62,560 nt of DNA from DATMRF01 sp035566435 (GTDB lineage: Bacteria; Verrucomicrobiota; Verrucomicrobiia; Limisphaerales; UBA8199): the NCBI GenBank assembly GCA_035566435.1, contig DATMRF010000025.1, positions 1-62,560 of the forward strand, written 5' to 3'. Under the pieces are notes generated by a model. The model was not told where the DNA came from. It was given only the letters and a program-made list of their open reading frames with translations, and made no database searches. Shown piece by piece: positions 8,918 through 18,499 of this stretch. The translations under genes were made by a program, and so were the position numbers. Position 1 is the first letter of the stretch, and each line of letters begins with the position of its first letter.

Positions 8918-10016
8918 GGTGGTTGAGGGGAGGGCGGAACGGGGAACGATGGAGTGGTGGAGTGGTGGAGGAAGGGGGGCCGCAGAAGACCAACCGCAAG
9001 CACGAGGCACTGCTTCCCGGAACCGGCACGACCACCAGCCGGATTAGAATGGCAGGGGCCGAAGAGGGGCAGATCGCGAAGATGCTGCTGGCGTGGTTTA
9101 CCGGCGGCGCGACTGGCTCAGGGAGCATCTCATTTTCTGAGCGGGTCGTTCCAGATTGGCCTTCTCTCCCCAACCCTCTCCTCCCGAGGACTTGTCATTA
9201 CCCACAAGTCTTACAGGGACTTTTAAGCTTTGTTGATGACATAAACTATTCATCTTCAAAGATTTGCTGGTTCGCTCAGGCGTCGCGACGCGACGCTGGA
9301 GCGTGCGGACACCTCCCCCGTGGACTGAAGTCCACGGGTACCATCGTTGCATCGCTACGCGATGCATGCAGGTGTTGGCTACCATCAAGCTGCCGCCCCG
9401 CGGCGCGGGAATGGTAGCGAATTCCGGGCATTTTCCTGCGGATTTGGGCGGCCAAGAAGGGAAACTCATGCCAGGCTCAGAAAGATGTGGGTAATGGCAA
9501 GTCCCGAGGAGGAGAGGGAGATGATATTTGGGGGCGGTGTACCTGGCGCGGCTCCCGCTTCGCGGAGTTGCCCCAGGCTGGTACATCTCGTCCTTTCAGG
9601 ACTCTTGGTTTTGGCTCGCTGCGCTCGGGCATTGTGGAAGGCTCTGCGTCAGGCGCGGCGCGTTGAGGACAACGCGTCCTACCCAGGACGGTTCGTCGGA
9701 AGGGGAATTCTCAAAAAGTAGTGCTCAGAAGATGAGATGCACCAACCGGCTCAACCAGGTCAACTTTTGGCTTGAGCAGAGCTAAGCTTCGTGATATGAA
9801 GGGCTAATCCGACGAGCAAACGTACATGGAACTGCGTCCTGATAAGTTCGCCCCAACCCCCGAATTGCTTTTCCCGGGCACGGCTTTGGTCCCGGTCCCC
9901 GGTCTGGATCGGAACGAACTCGATCGGCGAGCGGCGTCCGGCACTTGCAGCGTTGGAGCGAGAAAGCTGGGACAGGGGAGAGGGCTGGTGCGGGCGTTCG
10001 GTGGGGCGCGAGGAGA
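8918..10016. other. Gene-free, repeat-containing interval
   Basis: About 1.1 kb without a supported gene. It contains GGAGTGGTGG repeats (8940-8965), the palindrome 9317-9338, and blocks resembling dispersed intergenic sequence. Reading frames in all directions are low complexity. Confidence 0.5.
9317..9338. repeat. Palindrome with 10-bp arms and GA centre
   Basis: CCCGTGGACT-GA-AGTCCACGGG is a perfect inverted repeat with a 2-nt centre. It has the same design as the palindromes at 6222 and 6265 and is probably a REP-type dispersed element. No T-run follows, so it is not an obvious terminator. Confidence 0.6.
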
Positions 10017-13000
10017 ATGGGAGCGTTAGTGAATCATTGGCGGTTTCAGCATCGTTTTATCTCAATTCGGACTGAAGGCCTGGGGCTGCGGTTCCTGTCT
10101 CCCGTTCACTTAGTTATCGCAGCCTTGGGATTCCTTTCCCCGTGCGAGATCGACGCCGCCTCCGGGCCGAGCATCACGACGCAACCGCAAAGCCAAAGCG
10201 TACTCGCAGGAGCGAATGCCGGGTTTACCGTCGTGGCGGGCGGCCAAACTCCATTGTTCTACCAATGGTCGCTCAATGGGGCACACCTGACTAACAACAC
10301 CCACCTCAGCGGCACCACCAACTCGACTCTGACGCTCAGCAATGTCGTAGCCGGCGACGCGGGAAATTATCAGGTTGTGGTGAGCAACAGCCACGGCAGC
10401 GTTGCCAGCTCGAACGCCGTGCTGACTGTGCTGCTTCCACCTTTCATTATCTTTCAGCCTTCGAATCAGGTCGCGATGCTCTCCAGCAATGCGAGTCTGA
10501 CCGTGGTCGCGGGTGGAACGAGCCCTTTGAGGTACCAGTGGTATTTCGATGGGGCGGCGGTTACCAATGGCGGGCGGATAAGCGGCGCGATGACGGCGTC
10601 CTTGAACATTGCCAATGTGCAGTTGGCCGACTTCGGCTTTTATCAGGTGGTGGTGACAAACAATTACGGCGGGGTGACGAGCGTGGCCGCGGTCCTGGGC
10701 ACCTCGCCCGGGGCGCCCGGCGTGGTCCGCTTCGTGAGTTCGAGTTCGTCGAGTCCCGCTGCCCCATATACGGATTGGAGCATTGCCGCAACCAACATTC
10801 AGGATGCCGTCGATACTTCGAAGGATGGTGACTTCATCCTGGTGACGAACGGGGTTTACAGTTCGGCCGGCAGGGCGAGCAGTGACGGCACGACTAATTG
10901 CGTGGTGGTGACCAATGCGGCGACGGTGCAGAGCGTCAATGGCCCGAGCGTGACACTGATTAATGGCAGCAACGTGCTGCGTTGCGCCAGCCTGAGCAAT
11001 GGGGCGGCGCTCATCGGGTTCACGTTGACCAATGGGAGCGCAGGGAACGGCGGCGGTGCCAATGGGGGAAGGCTGGATAGTTGCTTCATCGTTGGCAACA
11101 GCGGTGGAGGCGCTTACTACAGTGTGCTGAACAACTGCACAGTGATTAGCAACAGTGCCATCGGAGTGGGGTATTGCACGCTGAGCAATTGTGTTGTGAG
11201 CGGGAACACCGGCAGCGGCGCCGGCGGCAGCACCTTGACCCAATGCGTGATCCAGAACAACAACGCGTCCGGCTGGCAAGGAGGAGGGGCAAACATCTGC
11301 ACGCTGAACAACTGCTTGCTTTCGGGCAACCTCGCGACCTCCGGTGGCGGCGCGAGTTCCTCGACGCTGAACAACTGCTTCCTTCGCAACAACTCGGCCT
11401 CCTGGGGCGGGGGAGCGATTTCCTCGACTCTGAACAATTGCCTGGTCGCCGCGAACTTGGCCCACAACCACTACGTGGATTTCTATGCGGCGTCCCTGGG
11501 AGGCGGCGTCTGGGGCGGCACTGCGAACAACTGCACTATCGTTGGGAACGCCGTGGTGGCCGACGAGAACAGTTCCGGACGCGACTTCAGTGGCGGCGGC
11601 GCCTACGGCACGGCGTTAAACAACTGCATCGTCTATTTCAACTCCGAGGGGCCATACACTCATGACAGCAGCTACAACTACGGCGGCGGGACCTTGAGCA
11701 ACTGTTGCACGACACCGTTGGCGAGCGGAAGCGGTAACTTCACAAGCGACCCGCTCCTGGTGGATTTCAATGGCGGCGATTACCATTTGCAGACGAACTC
11801 GCCCTGTATCAATGCGGGGAACAACGCTTACGCGGTTGGCGCGACCGACCTTGACGGCAATCCCCGCACGGTGGGTCTCGTGGTGGACGCGGGTGCGTAT
11901 GAATTGCAATGGCCGACCTATTTTACGGTTCAACCGCAGAGTCAGTCGGTCAACTTCGGTCAGACGGTTGTCTTTAGCGCCGCAGCGACCGGTCCGCTGC
12001 CGTTCATTTACCAGTGGCTTTTGAACGGGGCCGCGATTAGCGGGGCCACCAACTCGACCCTCACCCTGACCAATGTGCAATTGGCCGATGACGGCGGTTA
12101 CAGCATAATGGTCTCCAACGCGACGGTCACGGTGTTCAGCACCAATGCCGTCCTGTCCGTGCTTTATCCGCCGCCGGGCATCCTGAGCCAGCCGACTAAT
12201 CTCACCGTTTTGGTTGGGACGACGGCCCAGTTTTCCGTGACCGTCACCAGCCTGGTGACGGTGGCCTATCAGTGGTTGTTGAACGGGACGACCCTGGTGG
12301 ACGGCGGCAGCATCAGCGGGTCCACCAACTCCGTCCTCAATATCTCAGGCGCACAGGGTACGGACGCCGGCAATTACCAGGTCATCGTAATGAACAATTT
12401 CGGGGCGGTGACCAGCGCGGTGGCGACGCTAACGGTCCTGGTGCCTGCAAACATCGTAACGCAGCCAGTCAGCCAGTCGGTGCTGCTGTCGAACAATGTT
12501 ACATTCGCGGCAACGGCTGCCGGCACCGCGTCCTTGAGTTATCAATGGTATTTCAACGGCGCGCCGCTAAGCGACGGCGGGCGCATCACCGGTTCGGCTG
12601 CGCCGAGTCTGAGCATCTCCACCGTTGGAACCAACGACGCCGGCTCATACCAGCTCGTGGTGACGAACAATTACGGCGCGGGGACCAGTCAGTTGGCGAC
12701 GCTTACGGTTTTGATCCCTCCGATTATCGTGGGGCAGCCCACCAACCTGACGGTGCAGCCCGGCAGCAACGCCACTTTTATCGTGACGGTCACGGGCCCA
12801 GGCCCACTGAGCTATCAATGGCTGTTTAACGGGGCGAATCTCATCGACGGCGGGCGAATATCCGGTTCCACGACACCGACATTAACCGTTCAGAATTGCC
12901 AGGCGACGGACAACGGTAGCTACCAGGTGATCGTGACCAACATCAATGGCATGGCTGCCAGCGTGCCCGCCAATTTGAACGTGCTGGCTCCGCCCGTCAT

Positions 13001-16000
13001 TACGAAGCAGCCGTCGAATCTATTCGAGCCGTTGAATGGGGCGGCCTCGATGACCGCGGCGGCGGCCGGCGGCGCGCCGCTGAGCTATCAGTGGTATTTC
13101 AACGGCGTGCCGATGTCGGATAATGGAAGGATCAACGGTTCGCTCACACCCGGGTTGAGGCTCGCGCATTTGCAAACCAACGACCAGGGCTCGTATCAGA
13201 TGCTCGCGACCAATGCTTACGGGTCGGCGACCAGCTCGGTGGCCAGTTTGACGGTTCTGCGGACTCCCGTGAGCAGTGCGGGCAGTGTTGTTTATGGGTG
13301 GGGGAGGGATGATGTGGGCCAAACCGACGTGCCGGGGGACGCTACAAATATTGTGTCGATCGCAGCCGGTTACATCCATGTCCTTGCGCTCAGAATTGAT
13401 GGCACCGTGGAAGCCTGGGGTGAATCCTATCTGGGAGCCACGAGCGTGCCCGCGGGTTTGAGCAATGTCGTCGCGCTCGCCGGTGGCGATAATCACAGCC
13501 TGGCGCTGAAGAGTGATGGCACCGTGGTGGCCTGGGGTTACAACGGTTACGGCGAAGCGAATGTTCCCACCGGATTGAGCAATGTCGTTGCCATTGCGGC
13601 CGGCAACTTTTTCTCGCTGGCGTTGAAGCGCGATGGAACCGTCACGGGCTGGGGCGACAATGGGAACAGCCAATTGTCTGAGGCAGGCTCTGCCGGCAGC
13701 ATCGTCGCCATTGCGGCGAACCCTGTGAACACCGGTTATGCCATGGGACTCAAAGCCGACGGAACGGTCGTCGAATGGGGAGGCTATATTCCGCCGATGC
13801 CGTCGGGGCTGACCAATTTGGTGCAGATCGCCGTGGGCGGGGCGCATTATCTGGCGCTGAAGGGCGGCGGCACCGTCGTTGCCTGGGGCGATAACGGCTC
13901 CGGTCAAACGAATGTGCCCGCCGGTTTGAGCAACGTAGTGGCGATCGCCGCCGGCTCAACTGTTAGTCTTGCACTTAAAGCCGACGGAACGGTGGTGGTT
14001 TGGGGAGACAGCACTTCCGCTGATGGCATCAATCCGTTCGGGCTGACAAATGTGACCGCCATTGCATCCGGCGGCGGCTCCAACCTGGTTCTGAACAACG
14101 GAACGCCTTCCCTGTCTGCCTGGCCGACCAATCAAGCCGTCTATACCGGTATGCCTGCTGCCTTTAACGCCGCTGTCGTTCCTGGACCCGTCCCGGTTTC
14201 CCTGCAGTGGCAGTTCAACGGAACCAACCTCCCTGGAGCGAATGGAAGCTCCTTAAGCCTGACTAACGTGCAAATGATGGACGCTGGCACTTATTCGCTG
14301 TTGGTAACCAACGTGTATGGCGCGGTTACGTCGAGCGCTTTGCTGACCGTTACCACGTCGGCGCCGACGATTGTCCAACAACCGACCGACCAGGTGGTCC
14401 CCGCCGCTTCAAATGCGACTTTTACCGCGACGGCCATCGGTTCATGGCCGTTGAGTTACCAATGGCAATGCAGCGACACGAACATCCCGGGCGCGACGAA
14501 CTCCACGTTGGTGGTGACCAACGCTCAGCTCAATCAGGCGGGGCGTTCGTTTGACGTGGTGGTCACTAATACCTTGGGCCTGGCCGTCAGCTCGAACGCG
14601 ACGTTGAACGTGGTCCCGGCGCTGGTTGGGATTCAGCCGCAAAACCTCATGACCAACGGCGGGGCGACCGTGACGTTCAGTTCGACGGTCGTCGGCCAGG
14701 GGCCGTTCAGTTATCAATGGCAGTACTACGGCACGAACGTGGCCGGGGCCACCAACAGCACCCTTACGTTGACGAACTCGCTGGCGAGCCAGTCCGGTCC
14801 TTATAGCGTCATTGCCAGCAACTCGTTTGGAAGCGCGGTTTCGTCCAGTGCGATGCTGACCGTAGTTCCCTGGATCATCGTTTCGATATCTCCCAATACG
14901 ATCACTTCGGGAGCCGGGACGCTGGTGATATTTTCCTTTAAGGTGGGAGGTTTGTCCCCGGTGACCTATCAATGGACACAGAACGGCAACCCGTTTGCAG
15001 GCCCCAATCCGGGGGGCGCGTTGGACATAATCAATCCGCCGGTGAGCTGGGCAGGGACCTACAACGTGACCGCCAGCGACGCCTACGCCACTGTGACCAG
15101 TTCGAATGTCACGCTGACGATTATTCCGCTGGCAATCGCCAACCAACCACAGAGCCGGGGCGCGTGGGTTGGCAGCGCGGCGCAATTGAAGGTTTCGGCC
15201 ATCGGCGCGCCGCCGTTGGGCTATCAATGGCAGTTCTACGGCACAAATATTCCCGGCGCGAACGCGAGTTTGCTGACGTTAACCAATGTGCAGGCCTGGC
15301 AGTTTGGGCCTTACGACGTGGTGGTGACCAACCCCTACACCAACCGTGTCAGCAGCACCGCTGTACTCGCGCTTTCACAAGTTGCTGTTTGGGGCTCGGC
15401 CTCCGATGGCGAAACCAATCTCCCCACCAGCCTGACCAATATCATTGCGATTTCCGGCGGCGGGTCCGAACTACCCGACTGCGAGGCGTTGAAGAGCGAT
15501 GGCACGGTCGTCATGTGGCCGGGCACTGGCATTGGCTTTTACTCGCAGGGAGCAACGAACCTGATAGCCATCGCCGGTGCGAGTCCAGGCTTCGGACTAA
15601 GGCCCAACGGCAATGTCATCGAATGGCCATTGTATGGGTCAGGCATCATCGCGGGATTATCAAACGTGGTCGCGATTTCTGCGGCCGGGGGCAGTTATCT
15701 AGCGCTGAAAGCCAACGGCACGGTGTCACTAAACCCTGCTGTGGCAGGTTCGCCTGCCGGGTTGAGCAATGTGGTGGCAGTGGCGCAAGGCGGCGGGCAC
15801 AGCCTCGCGCTCAAACCGGACGGAACGCTGATGGCCTGGGGAAACAACGCTTACGGGCAGGCGACCGTGCCGTTGGGTCAAAGCAACGTCGTGGCCATCG
15901 CGGCCGGCGGCTATCACAGCCTGGCGTTGAAGGGAGACGGCACGCTGGCCGGGTGGGGCTTGAATTCCTATGGCCAGGCCCACATCCCCGGTGGTTTGAG

Positions 16001-16403
16001 CAATGTCGTCGCGATAGCAGCAGGGACGTATCATAGTCTGGCCTTGAAGGCCGATGGCACCGTTGCCGCCTGGGGTTTTAATGCCAACGGGCAGACCAAT
16101 GTGCCTCCGGGGCTCACCAATGTCATCGCCATCGCTGCCGGCCTGTATCAAAGCATGGCACTGATCGGGAACGGCCCGCCGGCAGCTCAAGCGCTTGCGA
16201 CCAATCCAAACCTGGACGCCAACGGTTTCAGCCTCGCTTTGCCGACGCGGAGCGGACGGGTGTATCTGCTCGAATACAAGAATTCGCTCTCAGACAGCAA
16301 TTGGACGTTCCTGCCGCTCATTCCGGGCAATGGCGGCACGATGCTGTTGGCTGATCCAACCGCAACTAATGCCCAGCGGTTTTATCAGGTTCGACGCTGG
16401 TAG
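10017..16403 (+). CDS. Giant secreted protein: Ig-like domains, beta-helix and two RCC1 blocks
   Basis: This 2128-residue protein starts with a signal-peptide-like segment (FLSPVHLVIAALGFLSPCE). Two Ig-like domains follow (residues about 52-228, each with the YQW...N and GxYQVVVxN pattern), then a parallel beta-helix of the choice-of-anchor-Q type (about 236-633, NNC-rich, closing with VVDAGAYELQ). Five more Ig-like domains lie at about 634-1080 and a first RCC1 propeller block at about 1090-1365 (ALKSDGTVVAWG repeats). Another five Ig-like domains (about 1366-1788) and a second RCC1 block (about 1790-2052) follow, then a short C-terminal beta domain (about 2058-2128) common at the end of verrucomicrobial surface proteins. 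A cell-surface or secreted adhesive role is inferred. The ATG at 10017 is chosen because upstream in-frame TTG codons precede an unlikely N-terminus. Confidence 0.85.
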   Translation: MGALVNHWRFQHRFISIRTEGLGLRFLSPVHLVIAALGFLSPCEIDAASGPSITTQPQSQSVLAGANAGFTVVAGGQTPLFYQWSLNGAHLTNNTHLSGTTNSTLTLSNVVAGDAGNYQVVVSNSHGSVASSNAVLTVLLPPFIIFQPSNQVAMLSSNASLTVVAGGTSPLRYQWYFDGAAVTNGGRISGAMTASLNIANVQLADFGFYQVVVTNNYGGVTSVAAVLGTSPGAPGVVRFVSSSSSSPAAPYTDWSIAATNIQDAVDTSKDGDFILVTNGVYSSAGRASSDGTTNCVVVTNAATVQSVNGPSVTLINGSNVLRCASLSNGAALIGFTLTNGSAGNGGGANGGRLDSCFIVGNSGGGAYYSVLNNCTVISNSAIGVGYCTLSNCVVSGNTGSGAGGSTLTQCVIQNNNASGWQGGGANICTLNNCLLSGNLATSGGGASSSTLNNCFLRNNSASWGGGAISSTLNNCLVAANLAHNHYVDFYAASLGGGVWGGTANNCTIVGNAVVADENSSGRDFSGGGAYGTALNNCIVYFNSEGPYTHDSSYNYGGGTLSNCCTTPLASGSGNFTSDPLLVDFNGGDYHLQTNSPCINAGNNAYAVGATDLDGNPRTVGLVVDAGAYELQWPTYFTVQPQSQSVNFGQTVVFSAAATGPLPFIYQWLLNGAAISGATNSTLTLTNVQLADDGGYSIMVSNATVTVFSTNAVLSVLYPPPGILSQPTNLTVLVGTTAQFSVTVTSLVTVAYQWLLNGTTLVDGGSISGSTNSVLNISGAQGTDAGNYQVIVMNNFGAVTSAVATLTVLVPANIVTQPVSQSVLLSNNVTFAATAAGTASLSYQWYFNGAPLSDGGRITGSAAPSLSISTVGTNDAGSYQLVVTNNYGAGTSQLATLTVLIPPIIVGQPTNLTVQPGSNATFIVTVTGPGPLSYQWLFNGANLIDGGRISGSTTPTLTVQNCQATDNGSYQVIVTNINGMAASVPANLNVLAPPVITKQPSNLFEPLNGAASMTAAAAGGAPLSYQWYFNGVPMSDNGRINGSLTPGLRLAHLQTNDQGSYQMLATNAYGSATSSVASLTVLRTPVSSAGSVVYGWGRDDVGQTDVPGDATNIVSIAAGYIHVLALRIDGTVEAWGESYLGATSVPAGLSNVVALAGGDNHSLALKSDGTVVAWGYNGYGEANVPTGLSNVVAIAAGNFFSLALKRDGTVTGWGDNGNSQLSEAGSAGSIVAIAANPVNTGYAMGLKADGTVVEWGGYIPPMPSGLTNLVQIAVGGAHYLALKGGGTVVAWGDNGSGQTNVPAGLSNVVAIAAGSTVSLALKADGTVVVWGDSTSADGINPFGLTNVTAIASGGGSNLVLNNGTPSLSAWPTNQAVYTGMPAAFNAAVVPGPVPVSLQWQFNGTNLPGANGSSLSLTNVQMMDAGTYSLLVTNVYGAVTSSALLTVTTSAPTIVQQPTDQVVPAASNATFTATAIGSWPLSYQWQCSDTNIPGATNSTLVVTNAQLNQAGRSFDVVVTNTLGLAVSSNATLNVVPALVGIQPQNLMTNGGATVTFSSTVVGQGPFSYQWQYYGTNVAGATNSTLTLTNSLASQSGPYSVIASNSFGSAVSSSAMLTVVPWIIVSISPNTITSGAGTLVIFSFKVGGLSPVTYQWTQNGNPFAGPNPGGALDIINPPVSWAGTYNVTASDAYATVTSSNVTLTIIPLAIANQPQSRGAWVGSAAQLKVSAIGAPPLGYQWQFYGTNIPGANASLLTLTNVQAWQFGPYDVVVTNPYTNRVSSTAVLALSQVAVWGSASDGETNLPTSLTNIIAISGGGSELPDCEALKSDGTVVMWPGTGIGFYSQGATNLIAIAGASPGFGLRPNGNVIEWPLYGSGIIAGLSNVVAISAAGGSYLALKANGTVSLNPAVAGSPAGLSNVVAVAQGGGHSLALKPDGTLMAWGNNAYGQATVPLGQSNVVAIAAGGYHSLALKGDGTLAGWGLNSYGQAHIPGGLSNVVAIAAGTYHSLALKADGTVAAWGFNANGQTNVPPGLTNVIAIAAGLYQSMALIGNGPPAAQALATNPNLDANGFSLALPTRSGRVYLLEYKNSLSDSNWTFLPLIPGNGGTMLLADPTATNAQRFYQVRRW

Positions 16404-16529
16404 CGGGGGGAGAGGCAAGGCTGAGCACTGGAAGGATAAAGGATAAAGGACAAAAAACACGAAGTGCTGAGGGTAAGGTGTGGAACGCCTTCCAGGCACG
16501 TCCTCGTCCGGTTGAAACGTGCCACCTTT

Positions 16530-16775
16530 TCAGTCGCCGATGCTGATGTCCAGGTCAGCGGCGCCTTTTAGGCGGCTGAGGAGGAGCGCGATTTCGTGCG
16601 CAGGTATAATCAACCTGCGGGTTGACATTTCCGAAAGAATCTCGGGCGACAGTATCCGGTTTATTTGGTCAAGCTGGCGCATCTGGATTTCGTTGGGTCG
16701 CTGGCTGTTCGACGCAGACACGAGATTCGCTGAAAACCGCTTGCCTTTGGCATTGGTGAGAAAAAGTTTGGGCAT
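16530..16775 (-). CDS. Small conserved-looking cytoplasmic protein
   Basis: The 81 residues start at MPKLFLTNAKGKRF and end DLDISIGD. Helical segments (QMRQLDQINRILSPEILSEM) and even codon usage suggest a real gene rather than a shadow, and no overlapping gene explains it. I do not recognise the family. It is convergent with the giant surface-protein gene and divergent from the HAD gene. A longer in-frame start at 16886 adds 37 residues of unlikely sequence and is rejected. Confidence 0.5.
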   Translation of the reverse strand: MPKLFLTNAKGKRFSANLVSASNSQRPNEIQMRQLDQINRILSPEILSEMSTRRLIIPAHEIALLLSRLKGAADLDISIGD

Positions 16776-16951
16776 AAAATGATTCGCGTCCTCAGTTTGC
16801 GCCGGACGCGCACCAAAGGCAACACCGTCCAGCCTGTCCGTCCAGCCTGTCATTGCACAGACGATAGTTGCCAAAAAACAAGGCACAATGGCTGCACCAT
16901 CCCTCGCAGGGGACCGATCCCAGGCCGCTTCCTCTCGCTTTTGGCATCGGC

Positions 16952-17566
16952 ATGAGCCCTGTTGGGCTGCGTTTTTTGGCCCACGCTGAAAACGGCAGGG
17001 TTTGTGCTCTTTCCAAGACTGTGAAGTCAGCCGTGTTTATCGAGCGGGACGGCATCCTGAATCGCGCCCGCGTTGTCGGCAAGCGTCCGGTGAGTCCTTT
17101 GACGCTGGATGAGTTCCACGTCAATATCGAGGTGGCACCTTTGCTGAACGAATTGAAGGCCGCGGGGCTGATGCTGATTGTGACCACCAACCAGCCGGGT
17201 CTGTCGCGAGGCTATCAATCGCGGCGGGAGCTGGACCGGATGCACGACCTGCTGCGCACGACCTTCGCGCTGGACGACATTTTGGTCTGCCCGCATGACG
17301 AAATGGATGAATGCGGGTGCCGCAGGCCCAAGGCGGGACTGCTGGTTGAGGCTGCCTATAAATGGCACCTGAGCCTGAGCCGCAGTTTCGTCGTTAGCGA
17401 CAAGTGGCAGGACGCGGAAGCGGCCCGGATGGCGGGATGCAACTCTGTATTGCTCAAATCGCCGTGGCTTGGCACGGGACACCATGATTACGTTCTGCCC
17501 GACCTCGCCTCGGTTGCTGACAAGATTCTCCGGTTGAGGGCCGTCGAGTCCGTACTGGCTGCTTAG
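16952..17566 (+). CDS. HAD-IIIA phosphatase-like protein (GmhB/HisB-N type) with Glu at the nucleophile position
   Basis: The HAD-IIIA scaffold of heptose/histidinol bisphosphate phosphatases is clear. Motif I is AVFIERDGILN, motif II TTNQPGLSRG, the zinc-binding loop CPHDEMDECGCRRP, and motif IV SDKWQDAEAARMAG. In active family members motif I reads DxD, with the first Asp being phosphorylated. Here it is GAG (Glu), giving E-R-D, so the normal phosphoryl-enzyme chemistry should be impaired or changed. The real start is uncertain: ATG at 16952 is the only ATG before motif I, while GTG at 17021 would start immediately before the first strand. Soluble, apparently monocistronic. Confidence 0.75.
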   Translation: MSPVGLRFLAHAENGRVCALSKTVKSAVFIERDGILNRARVVGKRPVSPLTLDEFHVNIEVAPLLNELKAAGLMLIVTTNQPGLSRGYQSRRELDRMHDLLRTTFALDDILVCPHDEMDECGCRRPKAGLLVEAAYKWHLSLSRSFVVSDKWQDAEAARMAGCNSVLLKSPWLGTGHHDYVLPDLASVADKILRLRAVESVLAA

Positions 17567-17616
17567 GCCAGCGCCTTTGTTATTGATTTGTGTCGGTCAC
17601 GCGTTGATATTAAGGC

Positions 17617-17802
17617 ATGACTAGCCTCCAGCACCACGGGATCAAAGAAGCTCACAAACAACTCAGCTTACGAATGAAGAGGAGGGGCCTGGCATCCATT
17701 AAGGTTGAGGTCACTCGGCGAGCCGGAAAATTGAGATTCAATTTTACCGGGTCGGATGCGGAGGTGAAGCAGGCCGTAAAGATTCTCGCTGACTGGAACT
17801 GA
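17617..17802 (+). CDS. Small protein of unknown function
   Basis: This 61-residue basic protein reads KRRGLASIKVEVTRRAGKLR, then FNFTGSDAEVKQAVKIL. The predicted helix-strand-strand-helix order could form a small alpha/beta domain, and the composition is protein-like. AAGG lies close before the ATG. It follows the HAD gene by 50 bp on the same strand and may be co-transcribed. No family recognised; it could be a chance reading frame. Confidence 0.4.
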   Translation: MTSLQHHGIKEAHKQLSLRMKRRGLASIKVEVTRRAGKLRFNFTGSDAEVKQAVKILADWN

Positions 17803-17903
17803 TAAGAAACGGCTTTTTGCCCCGGCCGATTCATTGAAACTCCCGCCTTCGTCGGATTCCGGTGCGGCCAGTTCCGCGGGTGCGCTTTGGCGCTCGGTGT
17901 TCC

Positions 17904-18308
17904 TCAACGATTTACCGCCTGCATCGCCTGCATCGCCTGCTCCGGATAGCGTGGGCCGGCGGCGAGGCTGGCAGGCAGCGCAGTGGAGATCTCCTCGAGG
18001 TCCGCAAGTGTCATTTCGAGCTGCAACGCCGCTACGTTTTCTTGCAGATACCGGCGCCGTTTCGTGCCGGGAATCGGCACGATATTCTCCCCCTGTGCCA
18101 GCACCCAGGCCAAAGCCAACTGAGCCGGGTTGCGCTTCTTCCGCCGTGCCAGCCCTTCGGCGCGCTCGGCAAACTTCAGGTTGCGCTGGAAGTTTTCTCC
18201 TTGAAGCCTGAGCGAGTTGCGGCGCCAATCGCCCGGTTCGAGGTCTTCAGGCTTTTTAAATTTCTCCGAAATGTTCAACCCGTGATTTCCAAGCTTTCGT
18301 TGGTTCAT
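17904..18308 (-). pseudogene. Aldo/keto reductase with large in-frame internal deletion
   Basis: The frame opens with MNQRKLGNHGLNIS, the normal start of AKR-family proteins. It then jumps directly to the C-terminal third (QLALAWVLAQGENIVPIPGT, then LASLAAGPRYPEQAMQAVNR-like ending). The NADPH-barrel middle, including the Asp-Tyr-Lys-His catalytic residues, is missing: 134 residues against about 325-330 expected. The deletion is in frame and both remaining parts are well conserved, implying a recent event. The product cannot be an active reductase. Confidence 0.75.
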
Positions 18309-18499
18309 AGCCATTTCCGTTCGGTAAGCAATGGGACGCAATAAGGGCGCGGCGCAATGGGCCAAGTCGTCCTTCGTCATTCGTGGCTTGAACCGCACGA
18401 CTGGCGTGCTAGGGTGTTCTTGCGATGACCCAGAGCAGAGACCCCATGCTCACATCGGCTGCCTGTGCCGAAAGGCGATCACACCGAAAGAACCACTCC

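Noticed and set aside
10110..11471. 453-residue minus-strand reading frame across the giant gene
   Set aside because: Antisense shadow of the beta-helix repeats; no start signal or domain.
13020..13907. 295-residue minus-strand reading frame
   Set aside because: Antisense shadow of the first RCC1 block.
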